In this document: positions 28,275 through 37,506 of the stretch, one piece after another | Layout: every line of letters starts with the position of its first letter | How positions within the stretch are numbered: the stretch's first letter is position 1 | Made by a program: the position numbers and the translations under genes | The notes under the pieces: model-generated | The model's database searches: none | What the model was told of the DNA's origin: nothing | Seen by the model: the letters and a program-made list of their open reading frames with translations, nothing else | NCBI RefSeq assembly: GCF_000428905.1 | Contig: NZ_AUAV01000005.1 | Span: 186,001-250,000, forward strand | DNA from: Brumicola pallidula DSM 14239 = ACAM 615 | GTDB taxonomy: Bacteria; Pseudomonadota; Gammaproteobacteria; Enterobacterales; Alteromonadaceae | Direction of reading: 5' to 3' | Length of the DNA stretch: 64,000 nt

Positions 28275-28691
28275 TTGCAAGAAAATCCTTTACTGATTGA
28301 ATGGGCAACATTACAAAATCAGTTCGATGCTTTTGAAAAGCTCTCTTTGGTCATTAAATTAGTTGCTATTTTGATTGCCGCTTTGTTTGTTTTTGAGCTA
28401 AAACAGCCTGAAATAATATTGGTACTCAATAGTATCTGCTGGGGTCAAGATGCTATCTGGAAGACCTTTCAGTCAAGGTTTGCTGATAGGTTGCTTAAAA
28501 TAGAAAGCGACTTATCTAGCACCTCTAACAGTGGCCATATTCAGTTTAATACAGCATGGGACTTAAAGCCAAGAGGACAAGTATCGCTGGTATCAGAGTA
28601 CTTGCGACACTTAGTGAAACCAACGATTGTTTTTCCCCATTTGATACTTCTCTGTTTGGGTATGTATGTTGTGCTATTTAATTCGCGTTAA
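28275..28691 (+). CDS. Hypothetical small membrane protein
   Basis: Protein of 138 residues, not recognised. Two hydrophobic segments (about 25-42 and 116-134) flank a soluble middle. The start is TTG with AGGGATG about 9 nt upstream. It follows ftsX by 83 bp on the same strand and overlaps the end of the convergent EAL-HDOD gene by 4 bp. With both termini inside or outside, a hairpin topology is likely. Confidence 0.65.
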   Translation: MQENPLLIEWATLQNQFDAFEKLSLVIKLVAILIAALFVFELKQPEIILVLNSICWGQDAIWKTFQSRFADRLLKIESDLSSTSNSGHIQFNTAWDLKPRGQVSLVSEYLRHLVKPTIVFPHLILLCLGMYVVLFNSR

Positions 28692-29923
28692 GGCCTAGCC
28701 CTTGGGAAGAAATCCGATAATGCTTGACGCATTTCATTACTCCAACGTATGGCATCATTAAAAATACCATGCAGTTCCTTCTGAGAAATATCTAACTTTG
28801 CAGCTTGTGTCATTATTTTTCCCCACAACCCGCTTTCAAATGCTCTCGCTGTTTCAAGGTACTGTAAATAATCACCCTCAACGCCCTGTAGTGCCTGTTT
28901 TATATCTTCACTAATAGGTAGTTTTTCTAGAATAATCGCCATTTCGCCATCTAAAATTGTATCGAGGAGCGAAAACAAGCCCACAATAAATGCGGACATC
29001 GCTTTTTTCTTGCCATGCTTATGCATTTCGAAGAGCTCACAAAACTTCGCTCTAACCACCGACACTTGTAGTAACTCAACAGGCTTCTCGTCATTTAGAC
29101 TGGCGAGGGATAGTAGTGCAATGAATTTTTTGACTTCAACTTCACCAAGATAACGCAAGGCATGACGCAGCGATGTAATTTTTTCGCGTTTATTGATCAT
29201 TGGGTTATTAATAAAGCGTAGTAATAAATACGACAGTGCAGCGTCACGTTCAATAATGGAAACGACTTTTTCTAAGTCAAATTGAGAAGTTGCACTGTGT
29301 GACATCAACTCTAACAAGGTTAGTTTAGAAGAGGGTAAGGATTTTGCAGTCTTAGTATTAGCTTGAGTAAAAAAGTAGCCTTGGAAATAATCAAAACCTA
29401 AGTCAAGGCACATGGCAAATTGGTCGAGTGTTGACACTTGCTCAGCGACCAGTTGAATACCTGAATTGGCTAACGTGGGGATGTGTTTCTCGAGCATTCG
29501 AGGACTGATTTTATTTATATCAACCTTAACAATATCGATATAAGGATATGGCGCTAACACAGCTGATTGAAGAAGGTTGTCATTCAATGCAATTTGATAC
29601 CCAGACTTCTTAAGAAACTCACAGGCATTCATTAAGCTGGTATTGAATGCCGGATTTTGGGTTAGTTCAACGATGATATTGTCTGCCGTCAGCTCTTCGG
29701 GAAAACGGTTAATCACGGTTTCTGGCAGAAAATTGATAAAAGCACGTTGATTACCCGAAATGTCATCGATACCCAATGTATTGAATCTTGAACTGATTAA
29801 CTCTGATTTTTTGGGTTCATGTTCAGGGTATGCGCCATTGGCACCATCTCTGAATAAAAGTTCGTAGGCAAATAGATCTTGGTCTTTGTCCAAGATTGGC
29901 TGGCGAGCAATAAATGCAAACAT
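28688..29923 (-). CDS. EAL-HDOD (YuxH/CdgJ-like) protein with altered EAL site
   Basis: Soluble protein of 411 residues. An EAL-type domain (about 1-195) is followed by an HDOD domain (about 200-400). In the EAL part the catalytic Glu (YELLFR), Asn (AFINF), Glu (IVELT), Lys (IVKVD), Glu (VAEQV) and Gln (QGYFF) are kept, but the central DD pair is ND (IALNDN), so phosphodiesterase activity is doubtful. The family includes V. cholerae CdgJ, which affects motility. It lies 21 bp downstream of a paralogue on the same strand. Confidence 0.9.
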   Translation of the reverse strand: MFAFIARQPILDKDQDLFAYELLFRDGANGAYPEHEPKKSELISSRFNTLGIDDISGNQRAFINFLPETVINRFPEELTADNIIVELTQNPAFNTSLMNACEFLKKSGYQIALNDNLLQSAVLAPYPYIDIVKVDINKISPRMLEKHIPTLANSGIQLVAEQVSTLDQFAMCLDLGFDYFQGYFFTQANTKTAKSLPSSKLTLLELMSHSATSQFDLEKVVSIIERDAALSYLLLRFINNPMINKREKITSLRHALRYLGEVEVKKFIALLSLASLNDEKPVELLQVSVVRAKFCELFEMHKHGKKKAMSAFIVGLFSLLDTILDGEMAIILEKLPISEDIKQALQGVEGDYLQYLETARAFESGLWGKIMTQAAKLDISQKELHGIFNDAIRWSNEMRQALSDFFPRARP

Positions 29924-29944
29924 CTCTGCTTCCTTTATTAGGTT

Positions 29945-31174
29945 TTAGCTAATTGAACCATTCATATTTTGAGCCCAATGCATTGCTTCATAATAAAGCG
30001 TGTACAAACGCTCACCCGTAAGCTCAAATTGAAGTGCGACGTAATCTACCTCGTCCCAATTGGCTTCCTCAAATGCGAAGCAGGCTCGCATTTGCAGTCC
30101 CATCGTCGAGTCGATGTTCTTTTTACACAAGGCGTCGCGTAATTCTTGACCAACCGGAAGCTTTCCAACCAAATTTTCCATGGTTTGATCGAGCAACGCG
30201 TCAAGCATTGAAAACAAGCCCAGCAAAAAGCTGGTTGGCGGGTTTTCGGGTAATTCTAGTTCAATGGACATAAGAGAGCAAAAACGTGCTCTAACTAGGG
30301 ATTGAATGAGCAGTTCAGTGGGTTTTTCACCACGCATATTAGCGAGTGCAAGCAGTGCAATAAACTTCTTAATTTCAACATGGCCCATATAATTAATGGC
30401 GTGTTGCAGCGATTCAATTTTTTGCCGTTTATTAATCATTGGATTATTGATAAAGCGCATCAATTTATAAGCTAAGCCAACATCCTTTTCAATAACCTTG
30501 ATGACTTCTTTAGTATCAAAATTAGGTGAACTACTTAAACTAACAAGTTTGGTGACTGAATTTAGTGACGCATTCAAATCACGATGTCGGATCATTTCTG
30601 GTCGGGCTAAAAAATACCCTTGAAAGAGCTTTACTCCCATGGCTTTGAATCGTTCAAATTGTTCATGAGTTTCTACTTTTTCAGCAATAATCTTAATGCC
30701 TCGGGCATTCAGTATTTGAATTTTTGCTATTGCAGCGGCGCCTTGCTTATCTATTTCCTCTACTTCAACCTTTATAAAGTCAATGAAAGGAAGAAATACA
30801 TCCCAGCGTGGGGCAAAATCATAATCATCGAGTGCGAGTTGATAACCGAGGTCGCGAATGTGTTTGCAGGCTTGCACTAGCTCATCGTTAACTTCAACCG
30901 TTTCGACTATTTCAATTACGACGCTTAAGGGGTCCAGCGTTGAAGGGAATCGGTATAACAGCGTGTCTTTATGAAAATTAATAAAAGCGGGTTTTTTGAA
31001 GGTAATATCTTCAATACCTACAGTCAGATGACTGTTCGCAATCATACTACTAGTCGCTTCGTCGGGAGACATGTCGGGGAAACAATTGCTATCACCGTCC
31101 CTGAATAATAACTCATAAGCAAATACACGTTTTTCAACATTATAAATAGCTTGCCTTGCAACATATGAAAACAT
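29945..31174 (-). CDS. EAL-HDOD (YuxH/CdgJ-like) protein, first gene of the pair
   Basis: Paralogue of the gene just downstream, 409 residues, with an EAL-type domain (about 1-200) and HDOD domain (about 205-400). Here the DD pair is intact (LALDDYDF), and the Glu (YELLFR), Asn (AFINF), Glu (VIEIVE), Lys (FIKVE), Glu (IAEKVE) and Gln (FQGYF) are kept, though KID reads KVE. It is therefore the better candidate of the two for c-di-GMP binding or hydrolysis. The HDOD parts share the sequence FINNPMINKR exactly, showing recent common ancestry. It is divergent from rpoH. Confidence 0.9.
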   Translation of the reverse strand: MFSYVARQAIYNVEKRVFAYELLFRDGDSNCFPDMSPDEATSSMIANSHLTVGIEDITFKKPAFINFHKDTLLYRFPSTLDPLSVVIEIVETVEVNDELVQACKHIRDLGYQLALDDYDFAPRWDVFLPFIDFIKVEVEEIDKQGAAAIAKIQILNARGIKIIAEKVETHEQFERFKAMGVKLFQGYFLARPEMIRHRDLNASLNSVTKLVSLSSSPNFDTKEVIKVIEKDVGLAYKLMRFINNPMINKRQKIESLQHAINYMGHVEIKKFIALLALANMRGEKPTELLIQSLVRARFCSLMSIELELPENPPTSFLLGLFSMLDALLDQTMENLVGKLPVGQELRDALCKKNIDSTMGLQMRACFAFEEANWDEVDYVALQFELTGERLYTLYYEAMHWAQNMNGSIS

Positions 31175-31319
31175 TAATTAAGTGCTCAAAGATGTAAGCA
31201 ACTATAGAAATAAATTGCTTATTTTGTGATCAATTTACGAATTTAGCATATAATGATAGTGTGTAATTGTTTAATTAGAAAGAAAATCATTTGAATGGCC
31301 AACTTTTTATTACTCTGGG

Positions 31320-31348
31320 CTTGAACTTTGATAAAGAATCCCTATATT
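31320..31348 (+). promoter_or_regulatory. Sigma-32-like promoter sequence upstream of rpoH
   Basis: CTTGAA, a 14-nt spacer and CCCTATATT. This resembles the heat-shock consensus CTTGAAA / CCCCATnTA in both boxes and spacing. If used, rpoH would feed back on itself. Assigned by eye only. Confidence 0.35.
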
Positions 31349-31366
31349 AAACCTAATAATTTAATC

Positions 31367-31393
31367 GAACTTTGGTTCTTGTATATTGTCTAT
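31367..31393 (+). promoter_or_regulatory. Sigma-E-like promoter sequence upstream of rpoH
   Basis: GAACTT, a 16-nt spacer and TCTAT. This resembles the sigma-E consensus GGAACTT / TCTRA. E. coli rpoH has a sigma-E promoter, so the location fits, with the start of transcription about 90 nt before the ATG. Confidence 0.4.
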
Positions 31394-31492
31394 ACAAAGT
31401 GTGCATAAAACTGTATATAACAGTGTCGATGCAGACACAGTGAAATCAGCAGCACTGAAAGTCGTTTTATAGAATTAAGTAATGAGGTAAAA

Positions 31493-32344
31493 ATGAGTAC
31501 AAAAATGCAAACATTGGCATTGAGTGTCCCGCGGATTGGCAGTATCGAAAGCTATGTTCAAGCGGTTAGTCGCATCAATATGCTTACAGCAGACGAAGAA
31601 AATTCTTTAGCTGTGCGTCTATTTGATGAGGGCGATCTTGAAGCTGCGCGTAAATTGGTTATGTCTCACCTGCGCTTCGTTGTGCATGTTGCAAAGTCTT
31701 ATGCTGGTTACGGTTTACCACAAGCGGACCTAATTCAAGAAGGTAATATTGGTCTAATGAAGGCGGTTAAACGCTTTGATCCCAATGTTGGAGTGCGCTT
31801 GGTATCGTTTGCAGTGCATTGGATAAAAGCAGAGATCCACGAGTTCGTATTGAAAAACTGGCGGATCGTAAAAGTTGCAACAACGAAAGCGCAACGTAAA
31901 TTATTTTTTAACCTTCGTAAAGCGAAAAAGCGTTTAGGTTGGTTTACTCACGAAGAAGTACAAAAAGTTGCAGAAGAGCTCGGAGTGAGTACTAAGGAAG
32001 TATTGCAAATGGAAGCTCGCATGAGCAGCCACGACGCATCTTTCGATTTATCAGCTGACGATGATGAGTCAAGCACGTTTGCGCCAGCTCAGTATCTAGA
32101 GGACAAATCAACTGATGTTGAAATGGACGTTATCAACAACGCCCATGACAAAAATGCATCAAACAGTCTACATTCAGCAATCAAAACGCTAGATCCAAGA
32201 AGTCAGCACATTATTGAAACGCGTTGGTTGTCGGACGATAAAATGACGCTACAAGATCTAGCGGATGAGTATCAAGTATCAGCTGAACGTGTTCGCCAAA
32301 TCGAAAAAAACGCAATGAAAAAACTACAAGCAGCGATGGCTTAA
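31493..32344 (+). CDS. rpoH: RNA polymerase heat-shock sigma factor RpoH
   Basis: Sigma-32 of 283 residues. Region 2 has the [35 protein letters not shown] pattern (given in parts: core-binding LRFVVH, then [12 protein letters not shown]), followed by the -10-recognising [19 protein letters not shown]. The RpoH box, around [15 protein letters not shown], is present, which separates it from RpoD and RpoS. Region 4 ends with [21 protein letters not shown] precedes the ATG. A strong terminator follows. Confidence 0.97.
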   Translation: MSTKMQTLALSVPRIGSIESYVQAVSRINMLTADEENSLAVRLFDEGDLEAARKLVMSHLRFVVHVAKSYAGYGLPQADLIQEGNIGLMKAVKRFDPNVGVRLVSFAVHWIKAEIHEFVLKNWRIVKVATTKAQRKLFFNLRKAKKRLGWFTHEEVQKVAEELGVSTKEVLQMEARMSSHDASFDLSADDDESSTFAPAQYLEDKSTDVEMDVINNAHDKNASNSLHSAIKTLDPRSQHIIETRWLSDDKMTLQDLADEYQVSAERVRQIEKNAMKKLQAAMA

Positions 32345-32394
32345 TTAGATATTGCTGAGGCTTGTTGTCCGCTTATTTGCTAGAAATATGCAAC

Positions 32395-32429
32395 AAAGTG
32401 CGCATGGAAACATGGGCACTTTTTTTTTT
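32395..32429 (+). terminator. Strong intrinsic terminator after rpoH
   Basis: Stem AAAGTGC / GCACTTT continued by GCATG / CATGG with one G-G mismatch around a GAAA tetraloop, then ten consecutive T. A textbook Rho-independent terminator 50 bp after the rpoH stop. Confidence 0.92.
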
Positions 32430-32466
32430 AACATTATCGTTAACGTAAGCGAAGTAATTAATTTAA

Positions 32467-32505
32467 AAAAAGCACTTATAAAAAGCACTTATAAAAAGCA
32501 CTTAT
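32467..32505. repeat. Three perfect 13-bp tandem repeats before doxX
   Basis: Unit aaaaagcacttat, three identical copies, followed at once by aaaaagga, the last part of which is the ribosome-binding site of the next gene. Copy number could affect the spacing between promoter and start of that gene. Confidence 0.9.
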
Positions 32506-32521
32506 AAAAAGGATATTAGCG

Positions 32522-32962
32522 ATGGACAACATAACTAAGTTGCTTGAGTTGCTCAGTTTATTATTGGGCCGTTTTTTACTCGGTGCCTATTTTATTATAC
32601 CGGGTGTCCAAAAAATCACGCAATATGAATTCATGATGCAATACATGTCGAAACACAATGTGCCATTTATTGACGTATTACTTCCGGTCACCATCGTATT
32701 ACAAATTTTATTAGGATTCGTTGTTATTTTCGGTTTTAAAACAAAGCTATCTGCATTCTTATTGGCTGGGATAACACTGCTCATTAGTTTGTATATGCAT
32801 AATTTCTGGGACCTGCCTGAGGGTGCAGATGTGGTGCATGAAACCCAAAATTTCTTCAAAAATATGGCAATTATGGCTGGGTTATTGGTCTTGTCTGCAA
32901 GAGGAGCTGGCGAATTTAGCATAGATAATTGGCGCTCTCAACGTAAGCTCAATTTGGCTTAG
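32522..32962 (+). CDS. DoxX family membrane protein
   Basis: Protein of 146 residues with four hydrophobic segments, typical of DoxX/DoxD-like quinol-oxidase-subunit-related proteins. LGRFLLGAYFIIPGVQKI near the N terminus and the HNFWDLPEG segment in the third loop are family features. The role in most bacteria is undefined. AAGGA is placed 9 nt before the ATG. No partner oxidase gene is nearby. Confidence 0.85.
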   Translation: MDNITKLLELLSLLLGRFLLGAYFIIPGVQKITQYEFMMQYMSKHNVPFIDVLLPVTIVLQILLGFVVIFGFKTKLSAFLLAGITLLISLYMHNFWDLPEGADVVHETQNFFKNMAIMAGLLVLSARGAGEFSIDNWRSQRKLNLA

Positions 32963-33012
32963 CGCCCAGGGACTGAGGTTTGCACAGGGTTGCAGCAATT
33001 GTTCTGGCAACT

Positions 33013-33924
33013 TTATTCTTCGTCTTTTTTAGGTGGAATAACCCAGTATTTCCCGGTAAAACTTGCTACCGAAGTGTCATCATCATGAATATCAACAGTA
33101 AGTTCAATAGGGCACTTTTTGTTTGCTTTTAGTAAATCAAAACGGGCTTTCACTGACTCAATATTGCAAATAGCACGAGGGCGAATTGTAATCGGTCTAT
33201 GATAATGAATATTGCCGTCACCGAGCACAATTTCTCCCTTTAAGTCTTTTTGTTTAAGCTGCAAAAATATCATTCCCCAACCGGTTAGAGTTGCTTGTGA
33301 AAAGATACTGCCAGCAAACATTGAACCGTGCAGGTTGATGTTTTTATTTAACGATGCCCTAGTTTCTATTGTACGTTCAGTATATTGATATAACTTGATA
33401 CCCATGTGCTCTGTGATCGGAATTTTTTCATGCCAGGTATCTTGTAATTCTTTACACCACTGTGGATGTAATATGAGTACGTTGTTGTCTACTAGTATTT
33501 TGAACATGTGCTTGCGTTTTAGTTTGCCAAGCTCTGTTGGTGCTTTGCTTTCAATTTCAAAACCACATGCAGAGAAAAATGACATTGAGGTTTCACGAGA
33601 GTTTGTGACAGCTCGCTTGGCGCCTAAATCACGAGCTACCACTTCCAATGCGCCTAATATGAGTTGCCCAACCCCTTTGCGTCGGTATTTCTTATCAACC
33701 GCTATATGTCTAATCTGCGCCTCTTCCGCGGAGTTTAAATGTATCCGACCGCAAGCAACAATATCGCCAGACGGACTCAAAACAGCTCTATGTTCGCTGA
33801 CTGTCTCGTATTCATCTTTCTCAGAACCAGGAGGAAACCCCCATTGCTCACGAAGCCACATCCACCTAAAATGAAAATAGTCATTGCGTTCTTGTTCTGA
33901 TCTAGGTGTTGATATGGTAAACAA
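33013..33924 (-). CDS. GNAT acetyltransferase/hotdog thioesterase fusion (YiiD/FabY type)
   Basis: Protein of 303 residues. The N-terminal half (about 1-150) is a GNAT domain, with IRHIAVDKKYRRKGVGQLIL as the acetyl-CoA-binding motif A. The C-terminal half (about 155-303) is a putative hotdog thioesterase (YiiD C-terminal type), with GSMFAGSIFSQATLTGWG as its characteristic block. E. coli YiiD (FabY) has the same architecture and also lies next to dtd, and has been linked to initiating fatty-acid synthesis. The start is TTG with GAGG about 7 nt upstream. dtd is the next gene upstream, 134 bp away. Confidence 0.88.
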   Translation of the reverse strand: MFTISTPRSEQERNDYFHFRWMWLREQWGFPPGSEKDEYETVSEHRAVLSPSGDIVACGRIHLNSAEEAQIRHIAVDKKYRRKGVGQLILGALEVVARDLGAKRAVTNSRETSMSFFSACGFEIESKAPTELGKLKRKHMFKILVDNNVLILHPQWCKELQDTWHEKIPITEHMGIKLYQYTERTIETRASLNKNINLHGSMFAGSIFSQATLTGWGMIFLQLKQKDLKGEIVLGDGNIHYHRPITIRPRAICNIESVKARFDLLKANKKCPIELTVDIHDDDTSVASFTGKYWVIPPKKDEE

Positions 33925-34058
33925 TAGCTAACCTCGTTCGTTGTTTCGCGTTGACGTCGTCTTTTGGTAGTCGGCTAGTGTATCTTGAATGGCGCATCGT
34001 TGACTAGTGGCTAATAGGATTATGCGCTTCGATAGCAGATGTATGGGTAGCGTTGGAT

Positions 34059-34496
34059 CTACGTTTCAATCCAAAACGTGACGGGCCCGTCATTTACTAA
34101 TGATACAGACATATCCGCACCGAATACGCCTGTCTGACACTCGTGGAATTCAGTTGCAACATGTTTAATGAACGCCTGATAGATCAACTCTCCGTGTTCT
34201 GGTGTTGCACCTTTCGAAAAGCTTGGCCTGTTACCTTTTGTCGTATCGGCGACTAATGTAAATTGCGATACCACTAGCAACTCGCCATTCATATCAAAAA
34301 GGCTTTTATTCATTTTACCATCAGCATCAGTAAATATTCGATAATTGAAAACCTTTCGAGCCATTTTTTGGATTTGTAATGCGCTGTCATCTTTTTCAAC
34401 GCCAAGTAAAAGAACAATACCAGTGCCAATGTTAGCTACTGTTTTTCCATTTATGCTTACAGATGCTGAGGTTACTCTTTGAATCAGGCCTTTCAA
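34059..34496 (-). CDS. dtd: D-aminoacyl-tRNA deacylase
   Basis: Hydrolyses D-amino acids (and glycine on tRNA-Ala) from mischarged tRNAs; 145 residues. The two active-site motifs are SQFTLVAD (SQxT) and NDGPVTFWIET (GP-containing), with KGNRPSFSKGATPE in between. Length is standard. It overlaps the upstream aminopeptidase gene by 4 bp and so is probably coupled to it. Confidence 0.97.
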   Translation of the reverse strand: MKGLIQRVTSASVSINGKTVANIGTGIVLLLGVEKDDSALQIQKMARKVFNYRIFTDADGKMNKSLFDMNGELLVVSQFTLVADTTKGNRPSFSKGATPEHGELIYQAFIKHVATEFHECQTGVFGADMSVSLVNDGPVTFWIET

Positions 34497-35467
34497 AAAT
34501 CTTCACCTGTTTCAAACATTTCATTCATTATATTAATGAGTTCCTTGGCAATACCTACTTCAGACATACTGTGACCTGCTTTATTAACGATTGTTAGCGT
34601 AGATTGAGGCAGTGCTTTGTGGACACAATAGGCTGCCTCTAGTTTGCAAACCATATCATATCGCCCGTGGACAATATGACATGGGATATCTATAATTTTT
34701 GTAATATTGTCCATTATGTAGTTTTCTTCAATAAAGCATTTATTGAGAAGATAGTGACACTCCAGCAGTGCTAAGCTTTTTATTTGCCTATCAGCACTAA
34801 AATCACTCATCATCACATTTGGAGCAGTCAGTCGGGAGATGCATCCCTCCCAATCAAACCATGATTTTAATGCTGGGAGGCTGATGCTAGGGTCATTATT
34901 TTGGAATAAACTAATAAATCGTTTGCACACTGCATCCGCTGAAGATGAGTCAATAAGGTGTCTTGAAAATTTTTCGTACTCCTCTGGATATACTTGCGCC
35001 GCGCCACCTGATGGCAGTAAAAACCACTCGGCGTCTTCTTTACGTGCTAGGAATACGCCGCGTAAAACCATTGAAATAACAAGTTTAGGGTATTTAATTG
35101 TGTAAAGTAAGGCCAAAGTTGAGCCCCATGATCCGCCGAACACCACCCATTTATCAATGCCCAATTGTTGGCGAACAGTTTCAAAATCGTGAACTAACAA
35201 CTGAGTCGTATTGTTATTGGTATCTCCAAATGGCATAGAGCGTCCACAACCTCTCTGCGCAACACCAATAATGTGGTATTTTTTTGGGTTGAAGGGCCAT
35301 TGATAGTTCTCGCATAAACCAGCGCCTGGGCCACCGTGCATATATATTACAGGGATGCCTTGGGGGTTACCGCTTTGCTCAATGTAAAGTTCATGTCCAC
35401 CTGAAACTTTGATAGTTTGATGCTGGTAAACAACGTTAGTGTGAAAATTTGGGTTAATATCCCGCAA
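34493..35467 (-). CDS. Proline iminopeptidase, S33 alpha/beta hydrolase
   Basis: Cleaves N-terminal proline from peptides; 324 residues. The oxyanion HGGPGAG motif, the QRGCGRSMPFG segment and the nucleophile elbow GGSWGS are characteristic of the Pip family. The Asp is in HGRYDMVC and the His in NKAGHS near the C terminus. The start is TTG at 35467: no ATG or GTG is in frame nearby, and the ribosome-binding site is poor. The frame is open further upstream without a start codon. The dtd gene follows with 4 bp overlap. Confidence 0.85.
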   Translation of the reverse strand: MRDINPNFHTNVVYQHQTIKVSGGHELYIEQSGNPQGIPVIYMHGGPGAGLCENYQWPFNPKKYHIIGVAQRGCGRSMPFGDTNNNTTQLLVHDFETVRQQLGIDKWVVFGGSWGSTLALLYTIKYPKLVISMVLRGVFLARKEDAEWFLLPSGGAAQVYPEEYEKFSRHLIDSSSADAVCKRFISLFQNNDPSISLPALKSWFDWEGCISRLTAPNVMMSDFSADRQIKSLALLECHYLLNKCFIEENYIMDNITKIIDIPCHIVHGRYDMVCKLEAAYCVHKALPQSTLTIVNKAGHSMSEVGIAKELINIMNEMFETGEDF

Positions 35468-36030
35468 TGGACGACGCCCTATAAATTGATATTCTGAAAC
35501 ATAAAAAACTTACGAGAATCGACATTCTCCTTTTGATTTTTCAACAAAATGTAAGCTGTTATTTGTAATAACCAGATTTTATAATACGATTTTAAAGGTC
35601 TTTAAGTCAATTTAATGGCGTTTGTTTAATTATTGTATTGACTATAATTGACTTTAGCGTCGTTTAGTTCGGTGTCACCTGTCTTGATTGGCAAGATACT
35701 GCATGCAAAAATGACGATTACTACAAACAAAAAGGAATTAATATGGCTCGTTTATTATTTTGTAGTTGTTCGCTTTCTTTAGATGGCTGTTGATCAGCTG
35801 CAGACAAAGCATAATATAGTATGTGGGGGAAACTTGGTGTTGAAAATAAGACATGTTGATGGCTCATAAAGGGAACGTTCTAGGTTCTCAAAAAGAAGCG
35901 AAAGAGCCATTTTATTTAGCGTTAGATGAGTTCATTAAAAGCACCAAAAGCGACTAAAATTATCATGAATGAACCCTAGAATAGGGCTCATTCGATTATA
36001 AAAGTAATCGCACAATCTGATAGTGAGATT
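35468..36030. other. 563-bp region between the iminopeptidase gene and metJ
   Basis: No conventional gene was seen. It holds a small inverted repeat (gagaat / attctc, 35514-35529), a 16-codon ORF with a good ribosome-binding site (35743-35793, listed separately), a long-range pair atggctc / gagccat (35859-35865 with 35904-35910) followed by tttattt, and an imperfect hairpin at 35972-35990 about 40 bp beyond the metJ stop. A small RNA or a leader peptide is possible but unproven. Confidence 0.6.
35743..35793 (+). CDS. Possible 16-residue Cys-rich peptide
   Basis: ATG preceded by AAAGGA with good spacing; encodes MARLLFCSCSLSLDGC. Three of 16 residues are Cys. It could be a leader peptide, a remnant of a decayed gene or chance. 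It lies in a long otherwise empty region and there is no co-directional gene immediately downstream to be attenuated; metF is 700 bp further. Confidence 0.22.
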   Translation: MARLLFCSCSLSLDGC

Positions 36031-36351
36031 TTATTCCGCTTCTACTGCATCAATCTCAATGCCCATTTCTCGCATGATTTCTCTTGCTGAGGCTGGAATA
36101 CGATTCGGATTATCTTTTTTCAGGTCACCATCATAAGGTAACGGTTGGCCTGTAAATGCATGCAAAAATGCTTCACATAACAATTCTGAATTAGTCGCAT
36201 GACGCAGATTGTTCACTTGGCGTCTGGTGCGTTCATCCGTAAGCACTTTTAGTACATTAATTGGAATTGAAACGGTGACCTTTTTAACTTGCTCGTTTTT
36301 TTTGCCATGCTCCGCATAAGGGTGTATATATTTACCATTCCACTCTGCCAT
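36031..36351 (-). CDS. metJ: Methionine repressor MetJ
   Basis: Ribbon-helix-helix repressor of 106 residues that uses S-adenosylmethionine as corepressor. The N-terminal beta strand is [21 protein letters not shown], given in parts as VTVSIP and [39 protein letters not shown] forms helices B and C. Full length and very close to enteric MetJ. It is divergent from metF, with a shared operator region between. Confidence 0.98.
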   Translation of the reverse strand: MAEWNGKYIHPYAEHGKKNEQVKKVTVSIPINVLKVLTDERTRRQVNNLRHATNSELLCEAFLHAFTGQPLPYDGDLKKDNPNRIPASAREIMREMGIEIDAVEAE

Positions 36352-36412
36352 GTGAATCCTTGTTGTTTTAGTTATTTTAAAATTCTAACCCGTATAGGAA
36401 AAATATCAATCT

Positions 36413-37379
<967 letters not shown>

Positions 37380-37506
37380 GCATTTTTATTAGGCATTCTT
37401 ATAAGATAGGTTTAAGTTCGATGCTGTTAGAGGTAAACTAACAATCTTATAATGCGTCGGTTATTTTTCATTTTTAGCTATCAAAAGACGCTACTAGCAG
37501 CAACAA

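Larger units (their letters stand above)
31175..31492. other. 318-bp divergent region between the EAL-HDOD pair and rpoH
   Basis: No gene was seen. It holds the probable rpoH promoters described separately and a leader of about 100 nt before the rpoH ATG. The part next to the EAL-HDOD gene is AT-rich and shows no clear consensus promoter to my eye. Confidence 0.7.

Noticed and set aside
33395-33874. 159-codon plus-strand ORF inside the GNAT-thioesterase gene
   Set aside because: Antisense shadow of a clear two-domain gene; no recognisable motif.
35853-35957. 34-codon ORF starting MLMAHKGN in the gap before metJ
   Set aside because: Weak ribosome-binding site and it overlaps the proposed stem-loop; kept only as part of the gap description.
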